Assembly (NCBI RefSeq): GCF_040564635.1
Contig: NZ_CP159837.1
Coordinates: forward strand, 1,057,001 to 1,121,000
DNA: 64,000 nucleotides
Reading direction: 5' to 3'
Source: Planktothricoides raciborskii GIHE-MW2
GTDB lineage: Bacteria; Cyanobacteriota; Cyanobacteriia; Cyanobacteriales; Laspinemataceae
The notes beneath the pieces were generated by a model. That model was not told the origin of the DNA. It did no database searches and saw only the letters and a list, made by a program, of their open reading frames with translations. The position numbers were made by a program, and so were the translations under genes. How positions within the stretch are numbered: position 1 is the stretch's first letter; the number at the start of each line of letters is the position of its first letter. Shown here piece by piece: positions 18,156 through 28,149 of the stretch.

Positions 18156-20993
18156 ATGGACATAAACAATCTGGACATAAACAAAATGATTGCTTTCCAA
18201 GAACAACGAGGTTATACGGACATAAAAATGTATGCGTCTTTATTGCCAAGGCTAATTTTAGAGATAGCGGCTGCTGACGATCTTGATACCGCTTTAAGCC
18301 TTGCAGTAGAGCGGATTTGTGAAGCAACGGACTGGGATTATGGAGAAGTGTGGGTTCCCAGTCCGAATGGGGATTATTTGCAATGTAGTCAATCTAAATT
18401 TAATCGGGATTCCTTGGCGATCGCTCAATTAAGAACCCATAGTTTAGAATTTATTTTTCCCCCTAATATCGGTTTGCCCGGACGAATATGGGTGACGAAA
18501 AAATCAGAATTTTACCCTGATATTTCTAAATTGTCAAAAAATTTTTTTTCCAGAGTCGAAATGGCGAAAAAACTGGGAGTCAAATCCGGTTTTGGTATCC
18601 CCGTTGTGATTTCAAATGAAGTCGTTGCTGTAATTTTATTTTTTATGCTGAAATCTAACCCGAAAAATCCAGTTAAACTGGAGATGATTCAAAATATGAT
18701 GCCTCAATTGACCGTGTTACTCCATCAAAAACAAACCGAAAAACAATTAAAAGAGACTACGGAAAAATATCGGAGTATTTTTGAAAATGCGGTGGAGGGC
18801 ATTTTTCAAACCACCGCCGATGGTCGTTATCTAACTGTTAACCCGATGTTAGCGACTATCTACGGTTATGATTCCCCTGGAGAAATGATGGCTAATCTGA
18901 CCGATATTGAGCATCAACTTTATGTAAATCCTCAACGTCGGAATGAATTTCGCCACTTACTGGAAAAACAAGATGCGGTCTGGGCATTTGAATCAGAAAT
19001 TTATCGGAAAGATGGCCAAATTATTTGGATTTCAGAATGTGCGCGAAAAATTCGCAATGCTGCGGGAGAAATCATTGGCTATGAGGGGACGGTAGTTGAT
19101 ATTACCCAGCGTAAGCAAGCAGAAATCGAATTGCTGAAACGCGATCGCTTGCTGGAAGCTGTGGCCGCAGCTATGAATGAATTATTGTTAAATCCTAACC
19201 ACCGAGAAGCGGTGAATCGTGGGTTAGGAAAATTAGGGGAAGTGGTGGGAGTGCATCGGGTTTATGTCTGCATAGAAAGAAAAAATTGCGATTTTAATTG
19301 CGAATTGACTGGCGCTCGGCTCGCCAGTCAACCTAGCTTAATTATGGAATATGAGTGGACTGCTGAGGGAATTTCCAGCGCCAAAACAGCGGATCATCTG
19401 CTGATTCCCACGGACTCAAAGATTTTCCCCTGTTTATTAGCTGGTGAACCCTTGACGATCTTGACGGAGCAAATGAGTCCAGGCGATCGCGCTGTATTTG
19501 GTTATCCCGATGTTGTTTCCAGTTTGTTAGTCCCTATTATTGTCCAAGAAGAATTTTTTGGCTATGTGGGATTTGATGATTGCCAAACGGCAAGGTCTTG
19601 GTCAAAAAGTGAAGCATCAATTTTAGTGGCGATCGCCGGTAGTATTGGTGGTGCGATCCAACGCCATCAGCAAGAAGTCCTGATTCACCATCAAGCGTTT
19701 CACGATCTTTTAACAGGTTTACCCAACCGACAGCAACTCGAACAATCTCTACCGAAAATGCTGGCGATCGCGCAACAGCAAGAGCAAAAAGCCGCTTTCC
19801 TGTTTATCGACTTAGATCGATTTAAAATCATCAACGATACTTTAGGTCATGGAGTAGGGGATCAACTTTTGCAAATCGTCGCCCAACGATTAAAACAGTC
19901 CCAGCGAGAAGATGATATGATTATTCGCTGGGGAGGCGATGAATTTATTGTCATCCTGAATCAGATTCACCATTCAGTCGATGCTGGTCATATTGCCCAG
20001 AGGATTATTAACTCCATCCAGCAATCGTTTCTGATCGATGAGCATCAACTATATATTAGTTGTAGCATTGGCATTGCCATTTATCCTGAAGATGGCATCG
20101 ATGCGTCCACCTTGATGCAAAATGCCGATCTCGCATTATATCGGGTCAAAGAAACGGGACGAAATAGCTATGAATTTTACACTCCCTATATGCACTCGGA
20201 AATTCCCGAATACTTATTATTAGAAAATAATGCGGAACAGGCGTTGAACCAACAAGAGTTTCTCCTGTTTTACCAGCCATTACTCCACCCAACAACCCGT
20301 GAGATTAGAGGAGTGGAAGCATTAATTCGTTGGCAGCATCCCACCCTCGGATTACTGCCAGCAGAAAAATTTATTTCTTTATTAGAAGAAAAGGGCTTCA
20401 TGGTCAAGTTAGGTCGCTGGATTTTAGAAAGTGCTTGCGAGCAACTGTCTATTTGGCAAACCCTTGGCTGGCCGCCGGTTAAAGTTTGGATCAATTTGTC
20501 AGCGGCAGAATTTCAGCAACAAAATTTATTAGCTATTATCAGTGAGGTGTTACAAGCAACGGGAGTTAATCCTGAATGTTTGGGCTTAGAAATTAATGAA
20601 GCTACGGCGATGCAAGATTTAGAATTTACTCGCCACAGATTGCAGCAGTTACACCGGATGAGAATTGCTTTGGCTTTGGATAATTTTGGCAGTGGGCTTG
20701 TCTCGTTAACAGCACTCAAAAGTTTGCCTTTTGACCGGATTAAAATTGATCGTTTTTTTCTCAAAAAAGTAGCAAAAAAATCTAAAGAATTGGCGCTACT
20801 ACGCACCATGATTGATTTGGGAAATCAACTGGGTTTTCCAGTGGTTATTCAAGGAGTTGAAACTCCCGAACAACAAGAAATTTTAGCGACATTTGATTGT
20901 GACGAAATGCAAGGTAATTTTTTGAGTCCACCACTGTTTGCGTCGGAGGCAAATCGTTTGTTTAGTTTGCCCAGTAAATTTCATTTATCCTAA
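18156..20993 (+). CDS. GAF-PAS-GAF-GGDEF-EAL protein with degenerate EAL
   Basis: A cytoplasmic c-di-GMP signalling protein of 945 aa. Order: GAF (about 30-195), PAS/PAC (205-330), GAF (345-505), GGDEF (515-675), EAL (690-940). The cyclase half is intact, with GGDEF and an I-site REDD five residues before it. The EAL half keeps EALIRW and KIDRFF. However, the usual DDFGTG is DNFGSG, AEGVET is IQGVET and LEITE is LEINE. Several metal-binding residues of active phosphodiesterases are therefore altered. I infer a diguanylate cyclase with a sensory or inactive EAL. The ATG at 18186 (MIAFQEQRG) is an alternative start. Ligands are unknown. Confidence 0.9.
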   Translation: MDINNLDINKMIAFQEQRGYTDIKMYASLLPRLILEIAAADDLDTALSLAVERICEATDWDYGEVWVPSPNGDYLQCSQSKFNRDSLAIAQLRTHSLEFIFPPNIGLPGRIWVTKKSEFYPDISKLSKNFFSRVEMAKKLGVKSGFGIPVVISNEVVAVILFFMLKSNPKNPVKLEMIQNMMPQLTVLLHQKQTEKQLKETTEKYRSIFENAVEGIFQTTADGRYLTVNPMLATIYGYDSPGEMMANLTDIEHQLYVNPQRRNEFRHLLEKQDAVWAFESEIYRKDGQIIWISECARKIRNAAGEIIGYEGTVVDITQRKQAEIELLKRDRLLEAVAAAMNELLLNPNHREAVNRGLGKLGEVVGVHRVYVCIERKNCDFNCELTGARLASQPSLIMEYEWTAEGISSAKTADHLLIPTDSKIFPCLLAGEPLTILTEQMSPGDRAVFGYPDVVSSLLVPIIVQEEFFGYVGFDDCQTARSWSKSEASILVAIAGSIGGAIQRHQQEVLIHHQAFHDLLTGLPNRQQLEQSLPKMLAIAQQQEQKAAFLFIDLDRFKIINDTLGHGVGDQLLQIVAQRLKQSQREDDMIIRWGGDEFIVILNQIHHSVDAGHIAQRIINSIQQSFLIDEHQLYISCSIGIAIYPEDGIDASTLMQNADLALYRVKETGRNSYEFYTPYMHSEIPEYLLLENNAEQALNQQEFLLFYQPLLHPTTREIRGVEALIRWQHPTLGLLPAEKFISLLEEKGFMVKLGRWILESACEQLSIWQTLGWPPVKVWINLSAAEFQQQNLLAIISEVLQATGVNPECLGLEINEATAMQDLEFTRHRLQQLHRMRIALALDNFGSGLVSLTALKSLPFDRIKIDRFFLKKVAKKSKELALLRTMIDLGNQLGFPVVIQGVETPEQQEILATFDCDEMQGNFLSPPLFASEANRLFSLPSKFHLS

Positions 20994-20995
20994 GT

Positions 20996-21047
20996 GGATA
21001 ATAGGTAATGGGTAATAGATAATGGGTAATGGATAATGGGTAATGAA
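20996..21047. repeat. GGTAATG-type heptamer repeats
   Basis: Degenerate tandem units of GGTAATG/GATAATG (about seven copies) lie between the GGDEF/EAL gene and the Uma2 gene. They belong to the STRR class. Confidence 0.75.
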
Positions 21048-21128
21048 CCTGGAGAGGCGATCGCACCAATCAAATCCTTTCAAAATGCTATAATATACCC
21101 TATAAACTGCGATGAGAAACAATTAACT

Positions 21129-22040
21129 ATGGCCATCGCCCAATCATTAGAACTGGGAATTACTAGCCTTCCCGACCATACTCAACTACCTGACTCCGAC
21201 GGTACTTTTGTGAAAAACTTTCAGGAGCATCCCCAAAGTATTTTACTCACTGATTCTCTGAAATCGACATTAGATCAACTGCATCCAGACCAACAATATG
21301 CGATCGGTCAAGACTGTGGGATTTATTGGCGATTAACCCAACCCCCAGAAAAAGGGGCGGAATGTCCCGACTGGTTTTATGTTCCCAACGTTCCGCCAAC
21401 TTTGGATGGACAATTCAGACGTTCTTATGTCTTATGGCAGGAATATATTCCTCCTTTAATTGCCATTGAATTTGTCTCAGGAGATGGTTCAGAAGAACGC
21501 GATCGCACTCCCTTATCCCAACTCTCTGGAGAACGCCAAAAACCCGGTAAATTTTGGGTATATGAACAAGTGATCCGTCCGGCTTTTTATGCGATTTATG
21601 AAGTACAGAAAGCCAGTGTAGAAGTATATCGCCTAATCGCCAATCATTATGAGTTAGTGGCAGCGAATGAACGAGGTCACTATCCCATTGAGCCAATGGG
21701 CGTAGAATTGGGCATTTGGCTCGGACAATATGGCAACTTAGAATTGCCGTGGCTGCGGTGGTGGGATAGTCAAGGTAATTTGCTACTAACCGGAGATGAA
21801 CGAGCAAGAATTGAAAGCCACCGGGCGGAAAAGGCCGAATTGGAGTTACAGCAGGAACGCCAACGGGCGGAAGCGGAACGCCAACAAGCCGAAGTAGAAT
21901 TACAGCAAGAACGCCAACGGGCGGAAGCGGAACGCCAACGGGCGGAAGCGGAACGCCAACGGGCGGAAGTGGAACGCCAACGGGCTGAACGACTCGCGGA
22001 GTTACTGCGATCGCAGGGAATTAACCCCGAAGAACTGTAA
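21129..22040 (+). CDS. Uma2 family (DUF820) endonuclease-like protein with coiled-coil tail
   Basis: A 303-aa protein of the Uma2/DUF820 family, which has a PD-(D/E)XK nuclease fold and is massively expanded in cyanobacteria. The core pattern is DWFYVPNV, IAIEFVSGDGS, KFWVYEQVIRPAFYAIYEV. Residues about 230-285 form a coiled coil of ERQRAEAERQ heptads encoded by near-identical 15-18-bp repeats. It ends in LAELLRSQGINPEEL, shared with two other Uma2 proteins in this window. I chose the ATG at 21129; the 31 codons upstream overlap heptamer repeats. Nuclease activity in vivo is unproven. Confidence 0.85.
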   Translation: MAIAQSLELGITSLPDHTQLPDSDGTFVKNFQEHPQSILLTDSLKSTLDQLHPDQQYAIGQDCGIYWRLTQPPEKGAECPDWFYVPNVPPTLDGQFRRSYVLWQEYIPPLIAIEFVSGDGSEERDRTPLSQLSGERQKPGKFWVYEQVIRPAFYAIYEVQKASVEVYRLIANHYELVAANERGHYPIEPMGVELGIWLGQYGNLELPWLRWWDSQGNLLLTGDERARIESHRAEKAELELQQERQRAEAERQQAEVELQQERQRAEAERQRAEAERQRAEVERQRAERLAELLRSQGINPEEL

Positions 22041-22760
22041 ATAACTCTGGCGGAGAGGCGATCGCCAATTTGCCGCCCTGGAAACTATGACGATTTGGTC
22101 TTGATAATTACACTTAAGCTCAAGTTTCCACCAACGGCAGGGAATTAATTCCCTGCCCCGCATTCGCGGGGGTTGACACCAATGTTGGACGAAGCCCCCC
22201 TAGGGAAACTCCTGTTGCCCCTATTTTGTGGGGTGCGATCGCTTCGGCGTTGCGGATGCAACCGAAGCGACAGAAACAGGGTTTCCGTGCTTAATCTCGC
22301 TGTTTAACCTCGCTACTTATTTAGTCTCACCGATCGTAATCACCGCGATCCTTGTCTAAACGCTCAGATCCTTACACCTGAAAACTTTCGATGTAGGTTG
22401 GTCAATGATTTCTCTGGGGGATGCTTCCAGCACGTAGTAAAATCAGAAGAGTAGAATCAAGGTGTGCATATGTCAAATTTTAGCTTATCCAGGTTTTGTG
22501 CCACTTTAGGTTAATCGATTTTTCAAGGGATAGTTTTCGATTCAAAAAAATCAGTGGGTGCAATGATAAAAGTGGGTTATTTGATCTCTCATATGACTGT
22601 GTTAAGATGACTGTCTGTGCGCTGAATATTGTTTGTTTAGCCTGTTTTTCACAATCTGTTTCGATTCCTGGAGATGCTATATGTTCCAGCGATTCTTTAG
22701 ATTTGTTTATGGCAAATTCCTGTTCTCAGGAATCTCTTAATTTCCCAATGGTTTTTAACG
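22041..22760. other. Intergenic region with palindromes
   Basis: No convincing gene. It has a perfect 20-bp palindrome GCAGGGAATTAATTCCCTGC (22137-22156) about 100 bp after the Uma2 stop. A GC-rich segment follows, with GCGATCGCTTCGGCGTTGCG (about 22236-22258), close to one at 40906-40926. An AAACAGGGTTTCC element (about 22275) comes next. A plus-strand open frame (22496-22795) overlaps the next gene's start and looks spurious. Confidence 0.6.
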
Positions 22761-25700
22761 ATGAAAAAAAATATTCACAGGTTCGTCAGAATTAGTATTC
22801 TGCTAATTATATGCGGATTTTGCCAACCCTTGCATATAATAAGTTTTGCAGAAAAAATTTCCATATTTTCTGCAAAATTATTCTCGCTTACTGGAATAAC
22901 AATATCGGAAAATTTAGGAGTAAAATCATCCATAATTGATGAAAAATTTGCCTCTATTAATCAAAACAAAATTAGCATAAGCTTGCATGAACATTTTACA
23001 AAAAATGCCATAAGCGCATTAATTCTTGAAAATAAATGGGTCAAATTAGGTGCATATTCTGATAATCTTAATGAGAAAAAATACCAAAATTTTCAGTTAA
23101 AATCAGCCTTATTGTACACGGGAATATATCCAGAAGTTTATACCAGTAAAGCCGATCGCTTATTGCCCCCACCAAATCATTTTTCTCATTTTTCTCATTA
23201 TTTAGATGATTTACATATTTATGACTTTCAATTATTTATGGTAATTTCGGGTTTGACCCTGGGCGGAATTGCTATTTTTATTTACCAAGCTAAATATACC
23301 GCCAATCAACTGAAGCAGAAAAAAAATGATTTTGCCACCCAAAGTTATTTAAATAAATTCGCCATAAAAACCGTTAAAAATTCTCGGATAATTCATCCTT
23401 TAATCACCGATAGTCAAATAATTCTGGATGCTTCTGGTAGAATTCAGTTTATTGCCGAAAATTTATTAGTAAAATTAGGCTACAATGCGGATGAGTTATT
23501 AAATAATAATGTTAATGCAATTCTGGGTAAAAGTGATTTTTTGTTTCAGCAGACTCAGAATATTGAAGTCAAAATTCCCGAAATAAAACAAATCAAAAAA
23601 AAATTAAAAACTAAACAAGGAGAAAAAATAATTGCCTTGATTTATTGGGCAAAAATACATAAAAACAATAAATTAAAAGGCGTTTTTTTGTTAATTAAAG
23701 ATATTACAGATAGTCACCATTTGCAAGAAGCACGACGCAATGAAAAGAAGTTTTACCAACTCGCTGAAACGGTTCCTATTGCAACTTTTATTTATCAAGA
23801 CAAACAGTTCGTTTACGTTAATTCAGCAATGGAAACCTTAACCGGCTATGGTAAAAATACCTTGCTCGCCATGAATTGCTGGCAGGTGATTCATCCCGAC
23901 TTTCACCAAAAAATTAAAAAAAGCTTGCAGCATAAAAAAAATACTCAGCAGCCTGTCACCTGGAGAGGAGAGATTAAAATGCTCACCCAAGCAGGTGAAG
24001 AACGGTGGGTTGATTTTACGGTGAAATTAATTAAGTTCGATCGCAAAGTTGGCCTATTGGGGACAGCTTTCGATCTGAGCGATCGCAAAAAGATGGAACG
24101 AACCATCAAAGGCAGCGAAGAACGTTACCGTAATTTGATTGAATTATCCCCAGCGGCAATTTTTGTTCACAAAAAAGGCAAATTAGTCTTTGTCAATCCC
24201 ACCGCCTTAAAACTCCTGGGAACCAGGAATTCTAAGCTGGTGCTCGGTCAACCGTTGCAAAAATTTTGGTTAGAAGATTATAAAGCATTAATTCAATCTC
24301 AATTTAAGCAAGCCAGCCAAAATAATGGCATTTTAGATCCAGTTGAACATCAACTGATTCGGGTTGATGGCCATCGGATTCAGATGGCATCGACTTTTAC
24401 CCCAGTCATTTATGAGGGGGAACCGGCAATTATGACTACGGGGATCGATATTACTGAACGCAAGCAAGCGGAACAAGCACTCCGAGAAAGCGAAGCCCGC
24501 TATAAACAACTCCTGGGGTCTGTCACTGACTATATATATACGGTGAGAGTGAAACACGGCAAGGCGATCGCCACGGAACATGGTCATGGCTGTATTGCGG
24601 TCACAGGTTATAGCCCAGAAGAATATCAAGCAGATCCTCAACTTTGGTATGAAATTGTTTACTCCGAAGACTTGGAACCCGTAAGAAACCAAACGGCGCA
24701 AATTCTGACGGAAGGAAAAGCCGAACCCTTAGAACATCGGATTATCCACAAAAATGGCGAACTCCGTTGGGTGAGAAATACCCCAGTTGTCCGCAAAGAT
24801 GCCCACGGTCAGATCGTCTCCTACGATGGCTTAATCAGTGATATTACAGAACGGAAGCACGCGGAAGAAAAAGTCAACTACCAAGCGTTTCACGATCTGC
24901 TCACCGGACTACCAAACCGGGCTTTATATAATCAGCGTCTCTTAGAAGCGCTAACCAAAGCCCAGCATCAGGGTCATCACTTGGCGGTGATGTTTTTGGA
25001 CTTAGACCGATTTAAAACCATTAACGACACTCTCGGTCATGCGATCGGGGACTTACTCCTACAGCAAGTAGCCCAACGGATTTGTCATTGTCTGCGGCAA
25101 AATGACACCCTATCCCGGTGGGGGGGTGATGAGTTTACCTTGCTGCTACCCCAAATTCATACTCCTGATGATGCAGTTCATGTCGCCCAAAGAATTATTG
25201 CCGCTTTAAAACCTGTGTTTGACCTAGACGGACACCCCTTGCACATCACCACCAGCATTGGTATGGCGGTCTATCCCCAGGATGGTCAAGACATGGAAAC
25301 ATTGCTAGGGAATGCGGACGTGGCTCTATACCAGGCCAAAGAACAGCGGTCTACTTACCGAATGTACAGTGCGACGATGAATTCTCAAGCCTCGGAGTTG
25401 TTGGCGTTGCAAAATAGTTTGCACGCGGCTTTAGAACGCGGCGAAATACAAGTGCATTATCAGCCTCAAGTTAATGTAAAAACTCGGAAAATCTTTGGCA
25501 TGGAAGCATTGGTGCGGTGGCAACACCCAGAATTCGGTCTGGTGCCCCCCAGTCGCTTTATCCCTTTGGCGGAAGAAACGGGACTGATTGTGGAAATTGG
25601 GGAATGGGTTCTACGCAATGCCTGCGAGCAAAATCAATCTTGGTTACAAGCGGGCTTTTCACCGATCCGTATGGGAGTTAATCTCTCAGCGCGTCAATTT

Positions 25701-26189
25701 CAAGAAGCCAACTTGGTGGAGATGGTGGGAGAAACTTTAGCCAGAACCGGTCTGCCTGCGGATTTGCTGGAGTTGGAAATCACCGAAACCATCGCCATGC
25801 AAAATGTGGAATGGACTGGCAAGGTGCTCGGTCAATTGCAGTCTCTAGGGGTTCACCTCTCGATGGATGATTTTGGCACGGGTTATTCTTCCCTGAGTTA
25901 TCTGCAAAAATTCCCTTTCCATAGCCTGAAAGTGGATCGGTCTTTTGTCCGAGATATTAGCATCGATGAACAAGATCGGGCGATCGCCCAAGCGGTGATT
26001 GCCCTCGGTCGCGCCTTAAATCTCCGCGTGATCGCCGAAGGGGTGGAAACCGTGGAACAATTAGAAGTCTTACGGGGAATGCATTGTGAAGATATGCAAG
26101 GTTTTTTGTTTAGTCCGCCGATTCCCGCCCTACAAGCTACTAAACTGCTAACAAAATATAATCATCATCATCGGCAACATACTGCTTAA
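22761..26189 (+). CDS. Membrane-anchored multi-PAS GGDEF-EAL protein
   Basis: A 1142-aa bifunctional c-di-GMP protein. An N-terminal hydrophobic segment (about 8-28) and a second membrane helix (about 157-178, LFMVISGLTLGGIAIFIYQ) enclose a periplasmic loop of about 125 residues. The cytoplasmic part has four PAS/PAC modules (about 215-700), GGDEF (705-870) and EAL (885-1130). GGDEF with I-site RQND is intact. The EAL carries EALVRW, LEITET, MDDFGTGYSS and AEGVET, the full catalytic set. It may make and degrade c-di-GMP under sensory control, unlike the protein at 18156, whose EAL looks inactive. Confidence 0.92.
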   Translation: MKKNIHRFVRISILLIICGFCQPLHIISFAEKISIFSAKLFSLTGITISENLGVKSSIIDEKFASINQNKISISLHEHFTKNAISALILENKWVKLGAYSDNLNEKKYQNFQLKSALLYTGIYPEVYTSKADRLLPPPNHFSHFSHYLDDLHIYDFQLFMVISGLTLGGIAIFIYQAKYTANQLKQKKNDFATQSYLNKFAIKTVKNSRIIHPLITDSQIILDASGRIQFIAENLLVKLGYNADELLNNNVNAILGKSDFLFQQTQNIEVKIPEIKQIKKKLKTKQGEKIIALIYWAKIHKNNKLKGVFLLIKDITDSHHLQEARRNEKKFYQLAETVPIATFIYQDKQFVYVNSAMETLTGYGKNTLLAMNCWQVIHPDFHQKIKKSLQHKKNTQQPVTWRGEIKMLTQAGEERWVDFTVKLIKFDRKVGLLGTAFDLSDRKKMERTIKGSEERYRNLIELSPAAIFVHKKGKLVFVNPTALKLLGTRNSKLVLGQPLQKFWLEDYKALIQSQFKQASQNNGILDPVEHQLIRVDGHRIQMASTFTPVIYEGEPAIMTTGIDITERKQAEQALRESEARYKQLLGSVTDYIYTVRVKHGKAIATEHGHGCIAVTGYSPEEYQADPQLWYEIVYSEDLEPVRNQTAQILTEGKAEPLEHRIIHKNGELRWVRNTPVVRKDAHGQIVSYDGLISDITERKHAEEKVNYQAFHDLLTGLPNRALYNQRLLEALTKAQHQGHHLAVMFLDLDRFKTINDTLGHAIGDLLLQQVAQRICHCLRQNDTLSRWGGDEFTLLLPQIHTPDDAVHVAQRIIAALKPVFDLDGHPLHITTSIGMAVYPQDGQDMETLLGNADVALYQAKEQRSTYRMYSATMNSQASELLALQNSLHAALERGEIQVHYQPQVNVKTRKIFGMEALVRWQHPEFGLVPPSRFIPLAEETGLIVEIGEWVLRNACEQNQSWLQAGFSPIRMGVNLSARQFQEANLVEMVGETLARTGLPADLLELEITETIAMQNVEWTGKVLGQLQSLGVHLSMDDFGTGYSSLSYLQKFPFHSLKVDRSFVRDISIDEQDRAIAQAVIALGRALNLRVIAEGVETVEQLEVLRGMHCEDMQGFLFSPPIPALQATKLLTKYNHHHRQHTA

Positions 26190-26242
26190 TTCGTTATGTC
26201 CCTGGTGACGAAGCCAAAAATCTCACCGATCATAAAAACAAC

Positions 26243-27097
26243 ATGAATGCAAATAACATCAAACGCTTACTAGAAACTAAACAATGTCAAGGGGGCATTC
26301 TCCATGATGCCAACCTGCCGCGATTTAATCTGAGTCAAGCGGATCTCAGCGGTGCTAAGTTACTCTTTGCCAACCTGAATCGGGCAAATCTGAGTCAAGC
26401 GAACCTCAGTGGTGCGGATCTGAGTTTTGCTAATTTAGTCGGAGCGAATCTGAAAAATGCTGACCTGAGTGGTTTAGATGCTAAAAGCATTAATCTATTT
26501 GAAGCCAACCTGACTGGAGCAAACCTCAGTGGTGCAGACCTCAGTTTTGCGAATTGCGTCAAGAGTAATTTAAGCGAAGCCCACTTAAGTGGAGCCGAGT
26601 TTCAGGGAGCCAATCTGATTGGGGCTCAGTTCAATCATGCCAACTTGAGTGGAATTCACCTCAGTGGGGCTAATCTTGCTCAAGCGCAAATGTTGGAAGT
26701 GAATTTATCTAATGCTGATTTGAGTGGTGCGCGGTTAGTGGATGCAGATTTAAAAGATGCCAATCTGAGTAATGCTGACTTGAGAAATGCGAATCTCGGC
26801 AATGCCGACCTCCGGGGCGCTAATTTGACTGGTGCAAATTTGACCGGAGCTAATCTTGGCGGGGCGAAATTAGAGGGGGTGATTGGGATTTATCATAATC
26901 CGATGATGATGCAACCGAATTATCCGCCACATTATCCCCCGAATTATTCACAAAATGCACCGAATTATCCACAAAATTATCCCCCAAATCGGGGAATTTC
27001 TCCATCGCCTTATATGACGAATGGAGAATCGGGAAATTATCCGGGTGGGGTGAATGGTTTAGCCCTACCTCGTCCAGGAATGCACGTTCAAGGCTAA
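26243..27097 (+). CDS. Pentapeptide repeat protein with Pro/Asn/Tyr-rich tail
   Basis: A 284-aa protein, 53 bp after the GGDEF/EAL gene and possibly co-transcribed. Residues about 20-210 are A(D/N)LSx pentapeptide repeats, which fold as a quadrilateral beta-helix. The C-terminal 70 residues are disordered and rich in P, N and Y (repeating NYPP/NYSQ units). No signal peptide or enzymatic domain is seen. The biochemical role of cyanobacterial pentapeptide proteins is mostly unknown. Confidence 0.9.
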   Translation: MNANNIKRLLETKQCQGGILHDANLPRFNLSQADLSGAKLLFANLNRANLSQANLSGADLSFANLVGANLKNADLSGLDAKSINLFEANLTGANLSGADLSFANCVKSNLSEAHLSGAEFQGANLIGAQFNHANLSGIHLSGANLAQAQMLEVNLSNADLSGARLVDADLKDANLSNADLRNANLGNADLRGANLTGANLTGANLGGAKLEGVIGIYHNPMMMQPNYPPHYPPNYSQNAPNYPQNYPPNRGISPSPYMTNGESGNYPGGVNGLALPRPGMHVQG

Positions 27098-27124
27098 AAG
27101 TTTGACATTTAACAAATGTCACAA

Positions 27125-27184
27125 AATTCTGGTGACGAAATTCCGGTGACGAAATTTCGGTGACGAAATTCCGGTGACGAAATT
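27125..27184. repeat. Four tandem 14-bp repeats (AATTCCGGTGACGA)
   Basis: Units start at 27125, 27139, 27153 and 27167 with one or two substitutions, right after the pentapeptide gene. The period is twice seven, in line with the other tandem arrays here. Confidence 0.92.
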
Positions 27185-27536
27185 GGTGCCTTGGGCAAGG
27201 AGTTCCAAGTCACGGATCCCTTAATATTCAGACTTTAACAGACTGGCTCAAATTCATCCTAGATTTCGGAGTCATGGGAGCGGGAATCTGAAAACCCGGA
27301 CGGGGGCTTTCTTTGGTCATTTTATCCCTTGAGGGAGGAGCGATCGCTTGATTCCCCCTGCCTCAACCCTGGATATATTGGTGAAAGGTTCTGCGATCTG
27401 AACCTTCCAAGCGGCACATGGCAAGCTAAGATGAGAATCGTTGTCCAATTCACTAAACTTGTGATTAGAGCAGCGTAGGTTATGGATCGCTGCTGCCGTG
27501 GATCGTTGTCAAATCAATTTACTAAAACATAGCCTT
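27185..27536. other. Spacer upstream of STAS gene
   Basis: No gene is seen. One HIP1 site occurs (27341). A promoter for the STAS gene is expected, but I see no clear boxes. A candidate start ATG at 27498 precedes the preferred one by 39 bp. Confidence 0.4.
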
Positions 27537-27881
27537 ATGAGTCCTGTGATTAAATTTATTCGACCCGCTGGGCTGCTAGACCGCACTAGAGCTAGTCAGT
27601 TTAATCAGGAGGTTAACAAATGTCTGGAATTCACTTCTGATGTTGAGAGTAAAGCTGACATCGTTTTAATTAATTTTAAAGATGTGACTTTTATGGATAG
27701 TTCTGGCTTAGGTGCGGTGGTTTTAGCCATTAAAACTGTTCAAGGAGCGGGGATGCACATTTATGTGTGTTCTCTGAATAATCAACTCAATATGTTATTT
27801 GAACTTTCTGGCTTGAATAAAGTCATCGAAATTTTTCGTGATGAAGAGGAATTTAAGCATAAATTTTGCTCAAAAAAATAA
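27537..27881 (+). CDS. STAS-domain anti-sigma factor antagonist
   Basis: A single STAS domain of 114 aa, the RsbV/SpoIIAA type of partner-switching protein. The phosphorylatable serine lies in MDSSGLGAVV (conserved DSSG). In this family, the kinase of the switch phosphorylates the serine and a PP2C phosphatase removes the phosphate. The ATG at 27537 (MSPVIKFIRP) fits the domain start. It is convergent with the PP2C phosphatase gene across a strong hairpin and is the free STAS protein of the cluster at 27.5-32.4 kb. Confidence 0.92.
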   Translation: MSPVIKFIRPAGLLDRTRASQFNQEVNKCLEFTSDVESKADIVLINFKDVTFMDSSGLGAVVLAIKTVQGAGMHIYVCSLNNQLNMLFELSGLNKVIEIFRDEEEFKHKFCSKK

Positions 27882-27984
27882 TCGTAATTAAGGAGAATAA
27901 AAGGAGAATGAATTGTTTTTTATCCTGATTGATTAGTAAAATATAATTCAGGTTTTTCCAGCTAAAAAAAATCAGATAATCAAT

Positions 27985-28020
27985 AAAATTATGGGCGGTC
28001 TTACGATCGCCCATAATTTT
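27985..28020. terminator. 13-bp stem hairpin between convergent genes
   Basis: AAAATTATGGGCG pairs perfectly with CGCCCATAATTTT across a 10-nt loop. The A/T ends give U-runs on both strands. It lies between the convergent STAS and PP2C genes and is a good candidate for a bidirectional intrinsic terminator. Confidence 0.8.
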
Positions 28021-28149
28021 ATATGATTTAATAATTGCCTCGCCCGGAGAAAAACTGGAAAAAGATTTTAATAAACTGAAACAGCACCTTTTGTTTGATG
28101 GGAAATGTTTGGGTGAAAATGTCGATCTAAAGAAAAAATTTAGGCTGAA

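Noticed and set aside
22496-22795. 99-aa frame upstream of the multi-PAS gene
   Set aside because: It overlaps the next gene's start in another frame, with Cys/Ser-rich composition and no family pattern.
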